This document shows, one piece after another, positions 37,067-46,573 of a DNA stretch of 48,208 bases (position 1 is its first letter; each line of letters begins with the position of its first letter). Made by a program: the position numbers and the translations under genes. The DNA is taken from the NCBI GenBank assembly GCA_903846555.1, contig CAINBI010000072.1, positions 1 through 48,208 of the forward strand, in the 5' to 3' direction. This DNA comes from an uncultured Pseudomonadota bacterium. Its GTDB lineage: Bacteria > Pseudomonadota > Gammaproteobacteria > Burkholderiales > Methylophilaceae. The notes under the pieces are model-generated. The model saw nothing but the letters and a program-made list of their open reading frames with translations. It was not told the origin of the DNA and searched no databases.

Positions 37067-37102
37067 ACCGCAAATAAAACCACAAATAAAACCACAAATA
37101 AA
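37067..37102. repeat. Three 12-bp tandem repeats
   Basis: Three copies of ACCACAAATAAA (the first with G for A), with degenerate partial units on both sides. They lie 25 bp after the cysE stop and about 100 bp before the iscR promoter. The purpose is unknown; slippage is possible. Confidence 0.85.
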
Positions 37103-37147
37103 ACCCAAGTCGCTAAAGTGAAAATCACTCGAAACCAAACCTAAATG

Positions 37148-37166
37148 TGCGGGAACTAAACCCGCA
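37148..37166. promoter_or_regulatory. Short hairpin upstream of the isc promoter
   Basis: Inverted repeat TGCGGG/CCCGCA with a seven-base spacer, ending just before the IscR site. It has no T-run and could be a weak terminator for cysE or a protein site. Confidence 0.35.
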
Positions 37167-37168
37167 TA

Positions 37169-37201
37169 ATAGTTGACTAAAGTTATCAGGTATTATAGAA
37201 T
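37169..37201 (+). promoter_or_regulatory. isc promoter with type 1 IscR binding site
   Basis: Bases 37169-37193 match the 25-base Escherichia coli type 1 IscR consensus at 22 positions, including ATAGTTGACT at the start and the closing TC-A-GG-TAT. The -35 hexamer TTGACT (37173-37178) lies within it, and TAGAAT (37196-37201) follows at exactly 17 bp. Cluster-loaded IscR should therefore repress the whole operon, as in Escherichia coli. Confidence 0.82.
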
Positions 37202-37231
37202 TTCGATAACTTTTTAGGCTAGCTTAAACTC

Positions 37232-37771
37232 ATGAGACTTACCACCAAAGGCAGATTTGCCGTCACTGCAATGTTAGATCTTGCAATGCATGAGGCTAGT
37301 GCCGTTAACCATGCCAACCATTCAGGTGATGTTACTGCCATCATCAAGCCCGTTACATTGGCTGGCATTAGTGAGCGCCAAAGCATTTCGCTGTCATATT
37401 TAGAGCAATTGTTTAGCCGCTTGCGCCGTCAGGGATTAGTGAGTAGCGTTCGCGGGCCTGGTGGTGGTTATAAACTGGCAAAAAATTATGCGGATATTTC
37501 AGTTGCCGAAATTATCAATGCGGTAGATGAGCTAATCGACGCTACGCAATGCGGTGGGCAAGAAAACTGCCGTGACGAAGGTCGCTGCATGACCCACGAT
37601 TTATGGGCAACGCTAAATACCAAAATTTTAGATTATCTTGCAGGCATCAGCTTGGCAGATATGGTGGCTAATCAATCTAGCGGTCAAAAAGTTTCCATTA
37701 CACCGCGTAGTCGTGGCACGGAACGCGGCGACAAAAGTGTGACTGTAGCAATAGAAAAACGACTTGCTTAA
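37232..37771 (+). CDS. iscR: Iron-sulfur cluster regulator IscR
   Basis: A 179-residue Rrf2-family regulator. The winged helix shows [18 protein letters not shown] and [18 protein letters not shown]. The [2Fe-2S] ligands are intact: [16 protein letters not shown], giving C-x5-C-x5-C-x2-H as in Escherichia coli. It is slightly longer than usual owing to a small insertion after residue 20. It heads the isc operon, and the promoter carries a type 1 IscR site, so it is autoregulatory. The stop lies 4 bp before the first desulfurase start. Confidence 0.97.
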   Translation: MRLTTKGRFAVTAMLDLAMHEASAVNHANHSGDVTAIIKPVTLAGISERQSISLSYLEQLFSRLRRQGLVSSVRGPGGGYKLAKNYADISVAEIINAVDELIDATQCGGQENCRDEGRCMTHDLWATLNTKILDYLAGISLADMVANQSSGQKVSITPRSRGTERGDKSVTVAIEKRLA

Positions 37772-37775
37772 CACC

Positions 37776-38933
37776 ATGAATAACGTCTACTTTGATCATA
37801 ATGCAACCACCGCGCTAGATAATGCTGTGCTAGAAGCCATGTTGCCGTGGATGCGTACGCAAAGCGGCAACCCAACCAGTCGCCATCTATTTGGCAGATC
37901 AGCGCGCGATGCCGTTGAGCATGCCAGAGCCCAAGTGGCAGAAGCTTGCGGGGCTTATAGCTCACAAGTGATTTTCACTTCATGCGGCACTGAGGCTAAT
38001 AACTTTGCCATAAAAGGCATGGCTGGGCATAAACCCGCCAGCCAAATTTTAAGCAGTGCAATTGAACACCCTTGCGTAACTCGACCAGCCATTGCGATGC
38101 AGCAACAAGGCTTTATTAGCCAGCAAATTGCGGTGAATACCGATGGAAAAGTAGATTTAGCTAAGTTAAAACAACAGCTTACAGCACCCACTAGCTTGGT
38201 TTCTGTGATGTTAGCCAATAACGAAACGGGTGTAATACAAGCGCTAGCGGCCATTGCTGAAATGACGCGTGCAGCAAGTGCTTTTATACATACCGATGCG
38301 GTACAAGCTTTGGGTAAAATGCCGCTGAATTTTACTGATTTAAACGTGCATGCCATGACTATTTCTAGCCATAAAATTCATGGCCCACAAGGTGCGGCGG
38401 CGCTTATTTTAGATAAACGCGTTGATATTGAACCGCTGTTACATGGCGGAGGTCAAGAAAAAGGCTTACGTAGCGGCACTGAAAACGTCGCGGCCATTGT
38501 TGGATTTGGTGCGGCATGTGAATTAGCGGTAACCAATCAAAAAAGCTATGTAAGCCATACACAAGCGCTTCGCGAGCAATTTGAACAAGGTTTACTGCAC
38601 ATAAACAACGTCCTTAAGGTGACCATGTTTGGCAACAATGTAACGCGCTTACCCAATACCAGTTTTTTTGCTATTGATAATATTGAAGGTGAAACTTTAG
38701 TGATGGCTTTAGACCGTAAAGGTTACGCTGTTGCCAGCGGCTCTGCCTGCTCTAGCGATAGCACAGAACCTAGCCACGTACTATTAGCGATGGGTGTTAA
38801 TGCAGACATCGCTCGCGGTGCGGTGCGCGTGAGTTTTGGCGCAAATAACACGACAGCACAAGTGGCAGAGTTTTTGGTCACATTGAATAATGAAGTATTA
38901 AGATTGAAACAATTAACGGCTATAGCGGCGTAA
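37776..38933 (+). CDS. Additional cysteine desulfurase (NifS/IscS-like paralogue)
   Basis: A PLP enzyme of 385 residues that takes sulfur from cysteine as a persulfide. Features: N-terminus V-Y-F-D-H-N-A-T-T, PLP lysine in S-S-H-K-I-H-G-P-Q-G, and the catalytic loop G-S-A-C-S-S-D-S-T-E-P-S-H with C325. It clearly differs from the IscS encoded next to it and lacks the IscU-binding C-terminal segment seen there (L-S-P-L-W-E-M-F). The start at 37776 (ATG) is preferred to a TTG at 37764 inside iscR. Its position between iscR and iscS makes it part of the operon; it could serve another acceptor or a specialised condition. Confidence 0.93.
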   Translation: MNNVYFDHNATTALDNAVLEAMLPWMRTQSGNPTSRHLFGRSARDAVEHARAQVAEACGAYSSQVIFTSCGTEANNFAIKGMAGHKPASQILSSAIEHPCVTRPAIAMQQQGFISQQIAVNTDGKVDLAKLKQQLTAPTSLVSVMLANNETGVIQALAAIAEMTRAASAFIHTDAVQALGKMPLNFTDLNVHAMTISSHKIHGPQGAAALILDKRVDIEPLLHGGGQEKGLRSGTENVAAIVGFGAACELAVTNQKSYVSHTQALREQFEQGLLHINNVLKVTMFGNNVTRLPNTSFFAIDNIEGETLVMALDRKGYAVASGSACSSDSTEPSHVLLAMGVNADIARGAVRVSFGANNTTAQVAEFLVTLNNEVLRLKQLTAIAA

Positions 38934-39021
38934 TTGGGGTTGTTGCAGTTTGGTTTTAAACCTCAACCTACAGACACCTGAACCATTTAACTATTTATAA
39001 ATTGCAAGGATAAATGAAAGA

Positions 39022-40275
39022 ATGTCAGCATCAATAGAAATGCCAGTAGCGAAAGATTCGGAAGATCTGCTTTATCCGATTTATTTAGATTACTCTGCCA
39101 CAACGCCAGTTGATCCGCGCGTGGCTGCAAAAATGATTCCCTACATTACAGAGCATTTTGGCAACCCTGCTTCACGTAGCCATCCCTATGGTTGGACCGC
39201 AGAAAAAGCGGTTGAAAATGCACGGGAAGAAGTCGCAAAATTAGTCGGTGCAGACCCTCGTGAAATCGTCTGGACATCAGGCGCGACAGAATCAAACAAC
39301 CTAGCCATTAAAGGCGCAGCAAACTTTTACTCAGCAAAAGGTAAGCATATTATTACCGTTGCCACCGAGCATAAAGCGGTGATTGACACCGTGCGTGAGC
39401 TTGAGCGCGTAGGCTTTGAGGCGACTTATTTGCAACCAGAGCCGAATGGTTTGATTGATCTAGAAAAATTCAAAGCGGCGATACGCCCAGATACCGTGCT
39501 GGCTTCTGTCATGTTCGTCAACAATGAAATCGGTGTGATTCAAGACATCACAGCCATCGGCAATATCTGCCGCGAAAATGGCATTATTTTTCATGTTGAT
39601 GCGGCACAAGCTACGGGTAAAGTTGCCATTGATTTAGAAAAACTACCAGTTGATTTAATGAGTTTTAGCGCGCATAAAACCTACGGCCCAAAAGGCATAG
39701 GCGCACTATATGTGCGTCGTAAACCACGTATTCGTATTGAAGCACAAATGCATGGCGGCGGTCACGAGCGCGGCATGCGTTCTGGCACATTAGCGACACA
39801 CCAAATTGTTGGTATGGGTGAGGCATTTAAACTTGCTCGCGAAGAAATGGATGTTGAAAATGCACGCATTCGTACATTACGCGATAAACTTTTACATGGT
39901 CTCGAAACCATGGAAGAGGTGTATGTCAACGGTGATTTAGATCAGCGCGTACCACACAATTTAAACATTAGCTTTAATTATGTAGAAGGCGAATCGTTAA
40001 TTATGGCGGTAAAAGGCATTGCAGTTTCTAGCGGCTCGGCTTGTACCTCAGCCAGCCTAGAGCCTAGCTACGTGCTACGCGCATTAGGTCGCTCAGATGA
40101 ATTAGCCCACAGCTCAATTCGCTTTTCGATTGGTCGATTCACCACAGAAGAAGACGTGGATTACACGATTCACTTAATGAAAAGTAAGATTGATAAATTA
40201 AGAGAATTATCCCCATTATGGGAAATGTTTAAAGATGGCATCGACCTTTCTAAGGTTCAATGGGCTGCACATTAG
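39022..40275 (+). CDS. iscS: Cysteine desulfurase IscS
   Basis: A 417-residue PLP-dependent desulfurase, the main sulfur donor for cluster assembly and tRNA thiolation. It shows [14 protein letters not shown], the PLP lysine in [12 protein letters not shown], the flexible loop [15 protein letters not shown] with C341, and the C-terminal [17 protein letters not shown] that contacts IscU. An N-terminal extension of about 15 residues precedes the conserved core compared with Escherichia coli (404 residues). It is the third gene of the operon; 67 bp later comes iscU. Confidence 0.97.
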   Translation: MSASIEMPVAKDSEDLLYPIYLDYSATTPVDPRVAAKMIPYITEHFGNPASRSHPYGWTAEKAVENAREEVAKLVGADPREIVWTSGATESNNLAIKGAANFYSAKGKHIITVATEHKAVIDTVRELERVGFEATYLQPEPNGLIDLEKFKAAIRPDTVLASVMFVNNEIGVIQDITAIGNICRENGIIFHVDAAQATGKVAIDLEKLPVDLMSFSAHKTYGPKGIGALYVRRKPRIRIEAQMHGGGHERGMRSGTLATHQIVGMGEAFKLAREEMDVENARIRTLRDKLLHGLETMEEVYVNGDLDQRVPHNLNISFNYVEGESLIMAVKGIAVSSGSACTSASLEPSYVLRALGRSDELAHSSIRFSIGRFTTEEDVDYTIHLMKSKIDKLRELSPLWEMFKDGIDLSKVQWAAH

Positions 40276-40342
40276 GGCACCTCTATTAAACAATTGCTAG
40301 TAGAAATAACTGGTTGAAATCACCAGATAAAGGAGAAATACC

Positions 40343-40738
40343 ATGGCATATTCAGACAAAGTTTTAGACCATTACGAGAACCCTCGCAATGTAGGTACTT
40401 TAGACAAAAATGACCCTAACGTAGGCACAGGCATGGTCGGCGCACCAGCCTGTGGCGATGTAATGAAGTTAATGATTAAAGTCAATGATGCTGGCATTAT
40501 TGAAGATGCTAAATTCAAAACCTATGGTTGCGGCTCTGCAATTGCGTCTAGCTCATTGGTTACAGAATGGCTCAAAGGCAAAACCATAGACGAAGCTTAC
40601 GCGATTAAAAACTCAGCGATTGCTGAAGAGTTAGCTTTGCCACCAGTGAAAATTCACTGTTCAGTATTGGCTGAAGATGCGATTAAAGCGGCTGTGGCAG
40701 ATATTAAAGCGAAACAAGCCGCAAAAGTAGCGGCTTAA
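40343..40738 (+). CDS. iscU: Iron-sulfur scaffold IscU
   Basis: A 131-residue scaffold on which [2Fe-2S] and [4Fe-4S] clusters are assembled. The three ligands C37 (A-P-A-C-G-D), C63 (Y-G-C-G-S-A) and C106 (I-H-C-S-V-L-A-E-D) and D39 are at the same positions as in Escherichia coli. The L-P-P-V-K motif recognised by HscA lies just before C106. AAGGAGA precedes the ATG. A small repeat hairpin follows the stop. Confidence 0.98.
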   Translation: MAYSDKVLDHYENPRNVGTLDKNDPNVGTGMVGAPACGDVMKLMIKVNDAGIIEDAKFKTYGCGSAIASSSLVTEWLKGKTIDEAYAIKNSAIAEELALPPVKIHCSVLAEDAIKAAVADIKAKQAAKVAA

Positions 40739-40745
40739 TTGACCT

Positions 40746-40773
40746 GTAGGAGCGATTGAAAGATCGCTCCTTG
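40746..40773. repeat. REP-like hairpin between iscU and iscA
   Basis: GTAGGAGCGATTGAAAGATC followed by GCTCC forms a stem GGAGCGAT/ATCGCTCC (40749-40756, 40763-40770). The GTAGGAGCG head recurs at the end of the window (48166). Inside the operon it could stabilise the upstream iscU message or reduce read-through. Confidence 0.65.
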
Positions 40774-40808
40774 TATGAAAACAGTAACTACGTATAAAGA
40801 ATTTAAAT

Positions 40809-41132
40809 ATGGCAATCACACTGACACAAACTGCGGCAAACCGCGTTGAAACATTTTTAGCCAACCGTGGCAAAGGCATAGGCTTACGCTTGGGCGTTAA
40901 AACCACGGGCTGCTCTGGCATGGCTTATACCTTAGAATTTGTCGACACCTTGAACGAAGAAGACACCACCTTTGAAAGCAATGGCATTAAGATTATTGTT
41001 GACCCTAAGAGCCTTGTTTACATTGACGGTACCGAATTAGACTTTACCAAAGAAGGTCTAAACGAGGGCTTTAAATTTAGAAACCCCAATGTAAAAGATG
41101 AATGTGGTTGCGGTGAAAGCTTTACGGTGTGA
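40809..41132 (+). CDS. iscA: A-type iron-sulfur carrier IscA
   Basis: A 107-residue HesB/IscA-fold carrier. The three conserved cysteines are C35 (T-T-G-C-S-G-M-A-Y), C99 and C101 (E-C-G-C-G-E-S-F). It transfers clusters to apo-targets, especially [4Fe-4S] enzymes. The stop overlaps the GTG start of hscB by 4 bp. Confidence 0.97.
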   Translation: MAITLTQTAANRVETFLANRGKGIGLRLGVKTTGCSGMAYTLEFVDTLNEEDTTFESNGIKIIVDPKSLVYIDGTELDFTKEGLNEGFKFRNPNVKDECGCGESFTV

Positions 41133-41686
41133 GTTCAAATCTGCACTTAAATTACTTTGAGTTATTTGGGCTTAGTCCAAAATTTAACCTTGAGTTAGCA
41201 AAGTTAGAAAGCAATTTTCGGAAAATACAATCCGAGTCACATCCGGACCGTTTTGTTACGGCATCCCCTACGGAAAAGTTGCAGTCTATGCAACTTGCAA
41301 CGCTGGCGAACGAAGCCTACCAAACACTTAAAAACCCAGCAAATCGCGCTAAATATCTATTAGCGCTACAAGGCATAGAGGCGATTGCCGAGACCAATAC
41401 CGCCATGCCTTTAGATTTTTTAATGCAGCAAATGGAATGGCGTGAGGCTCTAGAGGATGCAACATCCGCAAAAGACATTAGCGCATTAGAAAATTTACTG
41501 CGTGAAATGCAGCAAGAAGCTAAACTATTGCAAACTGAATTAGGCCTGCTTCTTGACCAAGACTTGTTGTTGAATAAAAACACAGACTACACCAGCGCAA
41601 CAGACGCAACACGTAAACTGATTTTTATCGACAAAGTATATGCCGACATCAATAAAGCCATTGAACAATTAGAAGCAACCCTTTAA
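41129..41686 (+). CDS. hscB: Co-chaperone HscB (J-protein)
   Basis: A 185-residue J-domain protein that brings IscU to HscA and stimulates its ATPase. The N-terminal J-domain begins [12 protein letters not shown] and has H38-P39-D40; the C-terminal helices ([11 protein letters not shown]) form the IscU-binding bundle. The GTG start overlaps the iscA stop, indicating translational coupling. Confidence 0.95.
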   Translation: MSSNLHLNYFELFGLSPKFNLELAKLESNFRKIQSESHPDRFVTASPTEKLQSMQLATLANEAYQTLKNPANRAKYLLALQGIEAIAETNTAMPLDFLMQQMEWREALEDATSAKDISALENLLREMQQEAKLLQTELGLLLDQDLLLNKNTDYTSATDATRKLIFIDKVYADINKAIEQLEATL

Positions 41687-41725
41687 ATACAAACACTAAA
41701 ATATAGGCATCAAAATTTAGGCACT

Positions 41726-43588
41726 ATGGCACTTCTACAAATATCAGAACCCGGCATGAGTGCCGCACCACATCAACATAAGTTGGCTATAGGCATTGAT
41801 CTAGGCACCACAAACTCGCTGGTTGCTACGGTGCGTAGCGGCTTGAGCCATGCACTTAACGATGAACACGGCCATGCCTTATTACCTTCTGTGGTGCACT
41901 ACCTAGAGCATGGCGCGGTTGAAGTGGGCTTTAACGCACAAAAACAACAAAATATAGACCCTCACAACACCATCGTTTCCGTTAAGCGATTTATGGGACG
42001 CGGCCTAAAAGATATTGATGTTTCACAACTGCCCTATCGTTTTACAGAAGCAGGCGGTATGGTGCAAATTGAAACACGCGCTGGCATTAAAAGCCCCGTT
42101 GAAATCTCTTCTGAAATACTAAAAACACTTAAAACACGGGCTGAACTTGCACTTGGCGGAGAGCTTGTAGGCGCAGTCATTACCGTTCCAGCTTATTTTG
42201 ATGATGCACAACGCCAAGCGACAAAAGACGCAGCAAGGCTTGCTGGCATCAATGTACTTCGATTACTGAATGAACCAACCGCAGCGGCGGTCGCTTATGG
42301 TTTAGATAATGCCAGCCAAGGTGTATACGTAATTTACGACTTAGGCGGCGGTACATTTGATGTATCCATCCTCAAACTCAGCAAAGGCGTATTTGAGGTA
42401 TTAGCCACTAATGGTGATTCTGCACTCGGTGGTGATGATTTTGATCACCGTATTTTTTGCTGGATATTAGAAACCGCCAAATTATCACCACGTAAAGCGC
42501 ATGACACTCGCTTACTATTAAGCAAAGCACGCGAAGCTAAAGAATGGCTCACAGAGCATTCTGAGGCTAATATCAGTTGCTTATTAAGTGACGGTGAATT
42601 TGTAAACCTAATTTTAAGCAGCGATAAGTTTATAGCGCTTACGGCTAATTTAGTACAAAAAACACTTAGTCCGACACGTAAAGCAATGCGTGACGCAGGA
42701 TTAACTATTGAAGACATCAATGGTGTGGTGATGGTAGGTGGCGCAACCAGAATGCCGCAAGTGCGTAAAACCATTGAGGAATACTTTAAACAAACGCCAC
42801 TGACCAATTTAGACCCAGATAAAGTGGTTGCGCTGGGCGCAGCGATTCAAGCCAATGTGTTGGCTGGCAATAAAAGTGACGAAGATTTATTATTGCTCGA
42901 TGTGATTCCGCTATCTTTAGGTTTAGAAACCTATGGTGGCCTCACTGAAAAAGTGATTCATCGTAATAGCACCTTGCCTGTTGCACGCGCGCAGGAGTTC
43001 ACCACTTATAAAGACGGCCAAACCGCAATGAGCATTCATGTAGTACAAGGCGAACGTGAATTAGTCAGCGATTGCCGCTCACTTGCACGCTTTGAACTAC
43101 GTGGCATTCCGTCTATGGTTGCTGGTGCGGCACGTATTCGCGTCACTTTCACGGTAGATGCCGACGGTTTACTATCGGTATCCGCCCGTGAAACCTCCAC
43201 CAATGTAGAAGCGCATATTGCCGTTAAGCCTTCATACGGACTCAGTGAAGATGAAATCACCAATATACTCAAAGCTTCTTTTAATTGCGCTGAGGCAGAT
43301 AAAAAAGCCCGCATGTTAGCAGAAGCTAGGGTTGCCGCTGGCGCTATACTAGAGGCCGTTACCGTGGCCTTAGCCACAGATAGCGCGCTCATCAGCGTAG
43401 CAGAAAAACAAGCGATAGAAGCCGAAATGCAACGCTTGGATTTGATTAAAGAAAGCCAAGACGATGATGCCATTCACAAAGGGATTGAAGCTCTAAACCA
43501 TGCGACTGAAGCGTTTGCCGCAGCCCGTATGAATGCAAGCGTAAGCCGTGCGTTAGCGGGTAAAAATTTAGAAGACATCAAGCTGTAG
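41726..43588 (+). CDS. hscA: Hsp70-type chaperone HscA
   Basis: A 620-residue specialised Hsp70 that drives cluster release from IscU using ATP. The nucleotide-binding domain starts [14 protein letters not shown] and includes [13 protein letters not shown] and [11 protein letters not shown]. The substrate-binding domain begins near [15 protein letters not shown], and the lid follows. The linker and length match HscA rather than DnaK. It is 39 bp after hscB; a repeat of about 108 bp separates it from fdx. Confidence 0.97.
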   Translation: MALLQISEPGMSAAPHQHKLAIGIDLGTTNSLVATVRSGLSHALNDEHGHALLPSVVHYLEHGAVEVGFNAQKQQNIDPHNTIVSVKRFMGRGLKDIDVSQLPYRFTEAGGMVQIETRAGIKSPVEISSEILKTLKTRAELALGGELVGAVITVPAYFDDAQRQATKDAARLAGINVLRLLNEPTAAAVAYGLDNASQGVYVIYDLGGGTFDVSILKLSKGVFEVLATNGDSALGGDDFDHRIFCWILETAKLSPRKAHDTRLLLSKAREAKEWLTEHSEANISCLLSDGEFVNLILSSDKFIALTANLVQKTLSPTRKAMRDAGLTIEDINGVVMVGGATRMPQVRKTIEEYFKQTPLTNLDPDKVVALGAAIQANVLAGNKSDEDLLLLDVIPLSLGLETYGGLTEKVIHRNSTLPVARAQEFTTYKDGQTAMSIHVVQGERELVSDCRSLARFELRGIPSMVAGAARIRVTFTVDADGLLSVSARETSTNVEAHIAVKPSYGLSEDEITNILKASFNCAEADKKARMLAEARVAAGAILEAVTVALATDSALISVAEKQAIEAEMQRLDLIKESQDDDAIHKGIEALNHATEAFAAARMNASVSRALAGKNLEDIKL

Positions 43589-43659
43589 GAGCCAAGTGCC
43601 GCTGATATAGCTTTACAATAAAATCTCGCCGCAATGCATGCTTCTTAAATAGAAAACTG

Positions 43660-43767
43660 CGTCATTCCCGCGAAAGCGGGAATCTAGGCAAACGTCAATT
43701 TTAATAATTCTAACTTACATTCATTAAAATTAATCTGAACTGGATTCCCGCCTTCGCGGGAATGACG
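43660..43767. repeat. Core-only copy of the repeat family inside the isc operon
   Basis: Two palindromes, GTCATTCCCGCG-AAA-GCGGGAATC (43661-43684) and GATTCCCGCCTTCGCGGGAATGAC (43743-43766), are themselves inverted copies and enclose about 58 bp of AT-rich sequence. The outer GAGACC ends present in the three longer copies are missing. It lies between hscA and fdx on the transcribed strand, so the mRNA would carry a long hairpin. The form ATTCCC...GGGAAT is that of the neisserial dRS3 repeat. Confidence 0.85.
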
Positions 43768-43801
43768 GAAATTAAAAAATTAGCCTTTAGGAATAATATT
43801 T

Positions 43802-44143
43802 ATGCCACAAATCATCATATTGCCACATGTAGAACTCTGCCCAGAAGGCGCTGCCATTGAAGCCAAAACAGGTGAATCAATCTGTGATGTGCTGTTAAAC
43901 AATCATATTGATATTGACCATGCCTGCGACCAAGCTTGCGCTTGCACAACCTGCCATGTGATTATTCGTGAAGGTTTTAAATCATTGAACGCCTCCAATG
44001 AACAAGAAGATGACTTACTGGATAAAGCTTGGGGTTTAGAGCCGAATTCACGTTTATCTTGTCAGGCAAAAGTTGGTACTGAAGATTTAGTGGTAGAAAT
44101 TCCTAAATACAGCATCAACATGGCTAAAGAAGGCCATCGTTAA
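43802..44143 (+). CDS. fdx: ISC-type [2Fe-2S] ferredoxin
   Basis: A 113-residue adrenodoxin-like ferredoxin that supplies electrons for cluster assembly. The ligands are C42, C48, C51 (H-A-C-D-Q-A-C-A-C-T-T-C-H) and C87 (S-R-L-S-C-Q-A), identical in spacing to Escherichia coli Fdx. It is the last gene of the isc operon; no iscX follows. The repeat at 43660-43767 stands between it and hscA, which could alter its expression relative to the rest. Confidence 0.97.
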   Translation: MPQIIILPHVELCPEGAAIEAKTGESICDVLLNNHIDIDHACDQACACTTCHVIIREGFKSLNASNEQEDDLLDKAWGLEPNSRLSCQAKVGTEDLVVEIPKYSINMAKEGHR

Positions 44144-44174
44144 TCACACTCAGATGTATAAAAGAGAGGTATAA

Positions 44175-44813
44175 CTAAAATAACGATTTTGAATAATCGA
44201 AAGTCACTCTGCCAGAACTGACATCATAAACAGCGGCAGCAATACCAATCTGCTTGGCTTCTAACATGCTGCTTATAATCTCGCTGCCATCCAAAATCGC
44301 TTGAATTTGAAACTCTACGTTGGATTGACACACCCGACCAACATACTCCAAATCATTTGAATCGCAATGCTGATTAAGCCCTTGCTCATGCTGAACCGCT
44401 GGTTGAATATGCTTTAAAATCTCGCCAATGTGACCACCCGTATAATTGTCACAGGCCGCCTTCACTGCACCACAACCGCTGTGGCCAAGCACTACAATCA
44501 ACTTGCTACCCAAATATTTGATAGAAAACTCTAAGCTGCCAATCGCAAAAGGTGATGCAATATTGCCCGCAAGACGCACGCTGAAAATATCACCTAAACC
44601 TTGGTCGAAGATGATTTCCGACGCTGTACGTGAATCACTGCAACCCAAAATAGCCGCAAAAGGATGTTGCTTATCTTTAGTAATATTGACAATACTTAAT
44701 AAATCTCGATGCAATGAAAGGCTTTTGGTAAAGCGCTCATTGCCTTCAACTAATACCTCAAGCGCCTCTTTTGGCGTGATTTTATCGCGGTCTAGTAATG
44801 GATGTTTATACAA
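44175..44813 (-). CDS. Beta-class carbonic anhydrase
   Basis: A 212-residue zinc enzyme interconverting CO2 and bicarbonate. Zinc ligands and catalytic dyad are visible: C58, D60 and R62 in G-C-S-D-S-R, and H111 and C114 in H-S-G-C-G-A. No signal peptide, so cytoplasmic. It lies 50 bp downstream of a SulP transporter gene on the same strand; this pairing suggests bicarbonate or CO2 supply for carboxylation reactions. It converges with fdx, with 31 bp between the stops. Confidence 0.95.
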   Translation of the reverse strand: MYKHPLLDRDKITPKEALEVLVEGNERFTKSLSLHRDLLSIVNITKDKQHPFAAILGCSDSRTASEIIFDQGLGDIFSVRLAGNIASPFAIGSLEFSIKYLGSKLIVVLGHSGCGAVKAACDNYTGGHIGEILKHIQPAVQHEQGLNQHCDSNDLEYVGRVCQSNVEFQIQAILDGSEIISSMLEAKQIGIAAAVYDVSSGRVTFDYSKSLF

Positions 44814-44863
44814 TGAATTCTCTTTAAATTAAGTAAGGTTACCCACAAGCTATTAAAACCAAG

Positions 44864-46399
44864 TTATCGTTTGTGATACTTACTATGCAAGTTATCCCAA
44901 TGCACTTCTACTGTGCCACCAGCCGCAATGTATTGCTTTTGCCAGCCGCTCAATAAATCGATACAGGCATGGTCGATATACGCTAAATCTTCAAACTCAA
45001 TCTTCACGTCTTTTTTAAGGGCTAAACCTTCTAGTACCGCAGCGAGTTTTGGTAAACCAATAATCGTTGCAGAACCAAACAAATGTACCTCAACGGCATT
45101 ATTTTCTGCATTATCGACAAGTTTTACGACTAAATGTGAGAACACATACAGCAACTTAATAAGCGACAGCATCAAACCAACCATAATCCCAGTCAGCAAA
45201 TTAAAGCTCACAATGACAATAATGGTAATGACATAAATAGCCACTTCTGCGCGGCCAAAGCTTAATAACTCTTTTAACACTTTTGGGTAAGCAAGCTTGA
45301 AACCAGTATACACAAGCACCGCCGCCAAAGCCGCCACGGGAATATATTGCAAGGTAAAAGTGAACACGCTGATAAAAAGCAACAACCAAAAGCCATGCAT
45401 AATCGTTGAAACGCGTGACACTGCACCCGCCGCCACATTGGCACTTGAGCGCACAATCACACCAGTCATCGGCAGCACACCTAAAAAGCCGCAAAGCGTA
45501 TTGCCTAAGCCTTGCGAGAACAACTCTTTATCGTATTTGGTCCGTACGCCACTATGCATCTGATCCACGGCTGAAGCAGAAAGCAGCGATTCTGCACTGG
45601 CTACAAAGGCCAATGAAAACACCGCAACCATCACATGCACATTAAACGTTGCATAAAAATCTGCCAAGCTAGGCAACTGAATTGCATTCGCCAAGTTTGC
45701 GATATCGGCTGGATTAGCAAATAAATCAGTAATGTATTTAAGCTGTAAGTGCAACACATTAGCCACTAAAATTGCCAACAGAACACCTACCAGCGCACCT
45801 GGAACAAGTTTAAGTTTTTTAGGTGCAAATTTGGTCCACAATACAATAGCAGCAATCGTTAGCAAGCCAATAAGCCCTGCGTGGATGTTGCCATTTTGGC
45901 CAGAAATACTCTCCATCACCGCTGTAGGGAAATTCATAATATTTTGAATGCCGTTAGCGGATGGCTTACGGTCTAACATGATATGAAATTGCGAACCGAT
46001 GATTAAAATACCGATACCAGCCAACATGCCATGAATCACCGCAGGGGAAATAGCCCTAAACCAAACACCCAACTTAAATTGACCCGCAAGCATTTGCACA
46101 ATACCAGCTAACATTAAAATCTCACCAAACATCATAATGCCATGCTTAGCGATAATCTCGACTACCAACACCACCAAACCGGCTGCGGGGCCACTTACCG
46201 TTAAAGGTGAACCCGCCACGGAGCCAATGACAATGCCGCCAACAATACCGGTAATCACGCCCGCCGTAGGCGGCAAACCCGAAGCAATAGCAATGCCTAA
46301 GCACAAAGGGATCGCGACCAAAAACACGACAATAGACGCTAGAAAGTCTTTACTTAAATTGGCTTTAAATTGGCTTAAATTGAATACGTTATTTGGCAT
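44864..46399 (-). CDS. SulP-family anion transporter with STAS domain
   Basis: A 511-residue inner-membrane protein of the SLC26/SulP family. About 12-14 hydrophobic segments start with F-L-A-S-I-V-V-F-L-V-A-I-P-L-C-L-G-I-A-I-A-S-G, including the conserved G-S-P-L-T-V-S-G-P-A-A-G and S-A-E-S-L-L-S-A-S-A-V-D. The C-terminal 90 residues are a STAS domain (V-E-V-H-L-F-G-S-A-T...I-D-H-A-C-I-D-L-L-S). The adjoining carbonic anhydrase suggests bicarbonate as the substrate, as in BicA-type carriers, but sulfate cannot be excluded. Confidence 0.93.
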   Translation of the reverse strand: MPNNVFNLSQFKANLSKDFLASIVVFLVAIPLCLGIAIASGLPPTAGVITGIVGGIVIGSVAGSPLTVSGPAAGLVVLVVEIIAKHGIMMFGEILMLAGIVQMLAGQFKLGVWFRAISPAVIHGMLAGIGILIIGSQFHIMLDRKPSANGIQNIMNFPTAVMESISGQNGNIHAGLIGLLTIAAIVLWTKFAPKKLKLVPGALVGVLLAILVANVLHLQLKYITDLFANPADIANLANAIQLPSLADFYATFNVHVMVAVFSLAFVASAESLLSASAVDQMHSGVRTKYDKELFSQGLGNTLCGFLGVLPMTGVIVRSSANVAAGAVSRVSTIMHGFWLLLFISVFTFTLQYIPVAALAAVLVYTGFKLAYPKVLKELLSFGRAEVAIYVITIIVIVSFNLLTGIMVGLMLSLIKLLYVFSHLVVKLVDNAENNAVEVHLFGSATIIGLPKLAAVLEGLALKKDVKIEFEDLAYIDHACIDLLSGWQKQYIAAGGTVEVHWDNLHSKYHKR

Positions 46400-46522
46400 G
46401 ATGCACTTTCAATGATGATTGAATGTAAAGTGTTTTTGTAGCCGAATTATACCTGATGAAGCCTCTATGAGATGAACGAAAAAATCGATATATAAAACCT
46501 GTATTAGGTTGCTCCACCAATG

Positions 46523-46547
46523 AAAAAACCCGCCGAAGCGGGTTTTT
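46523..46547. terminator. Rho-independent terminator after the porin gene
   Basis: Stem AAAAACCCGC/GCGGGTTTTT with a four-base CGAA loop, 27 bp after the porin stop. On the minus strand it reads CCCGCTTCGGCGGGTTTTTT. Confidence 0.94.
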
Positions 46548-46573
46548 AGTTTTACAAGATTAAGAAGTGATTC

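Noticed and set aside
37067-37102. Short tandem repeats before iscR as a CRISPR or iteron array
   Set aside because: Units of 12 bp adjoin directly without spacers, and there is no replication gene nearby.
45297-45563. Plus-strand frames opposite the SulP transporter and similar antisense frames across the window
   Set aside because: They are mirror frames of strong genes, without start signals or protein-family likeness.
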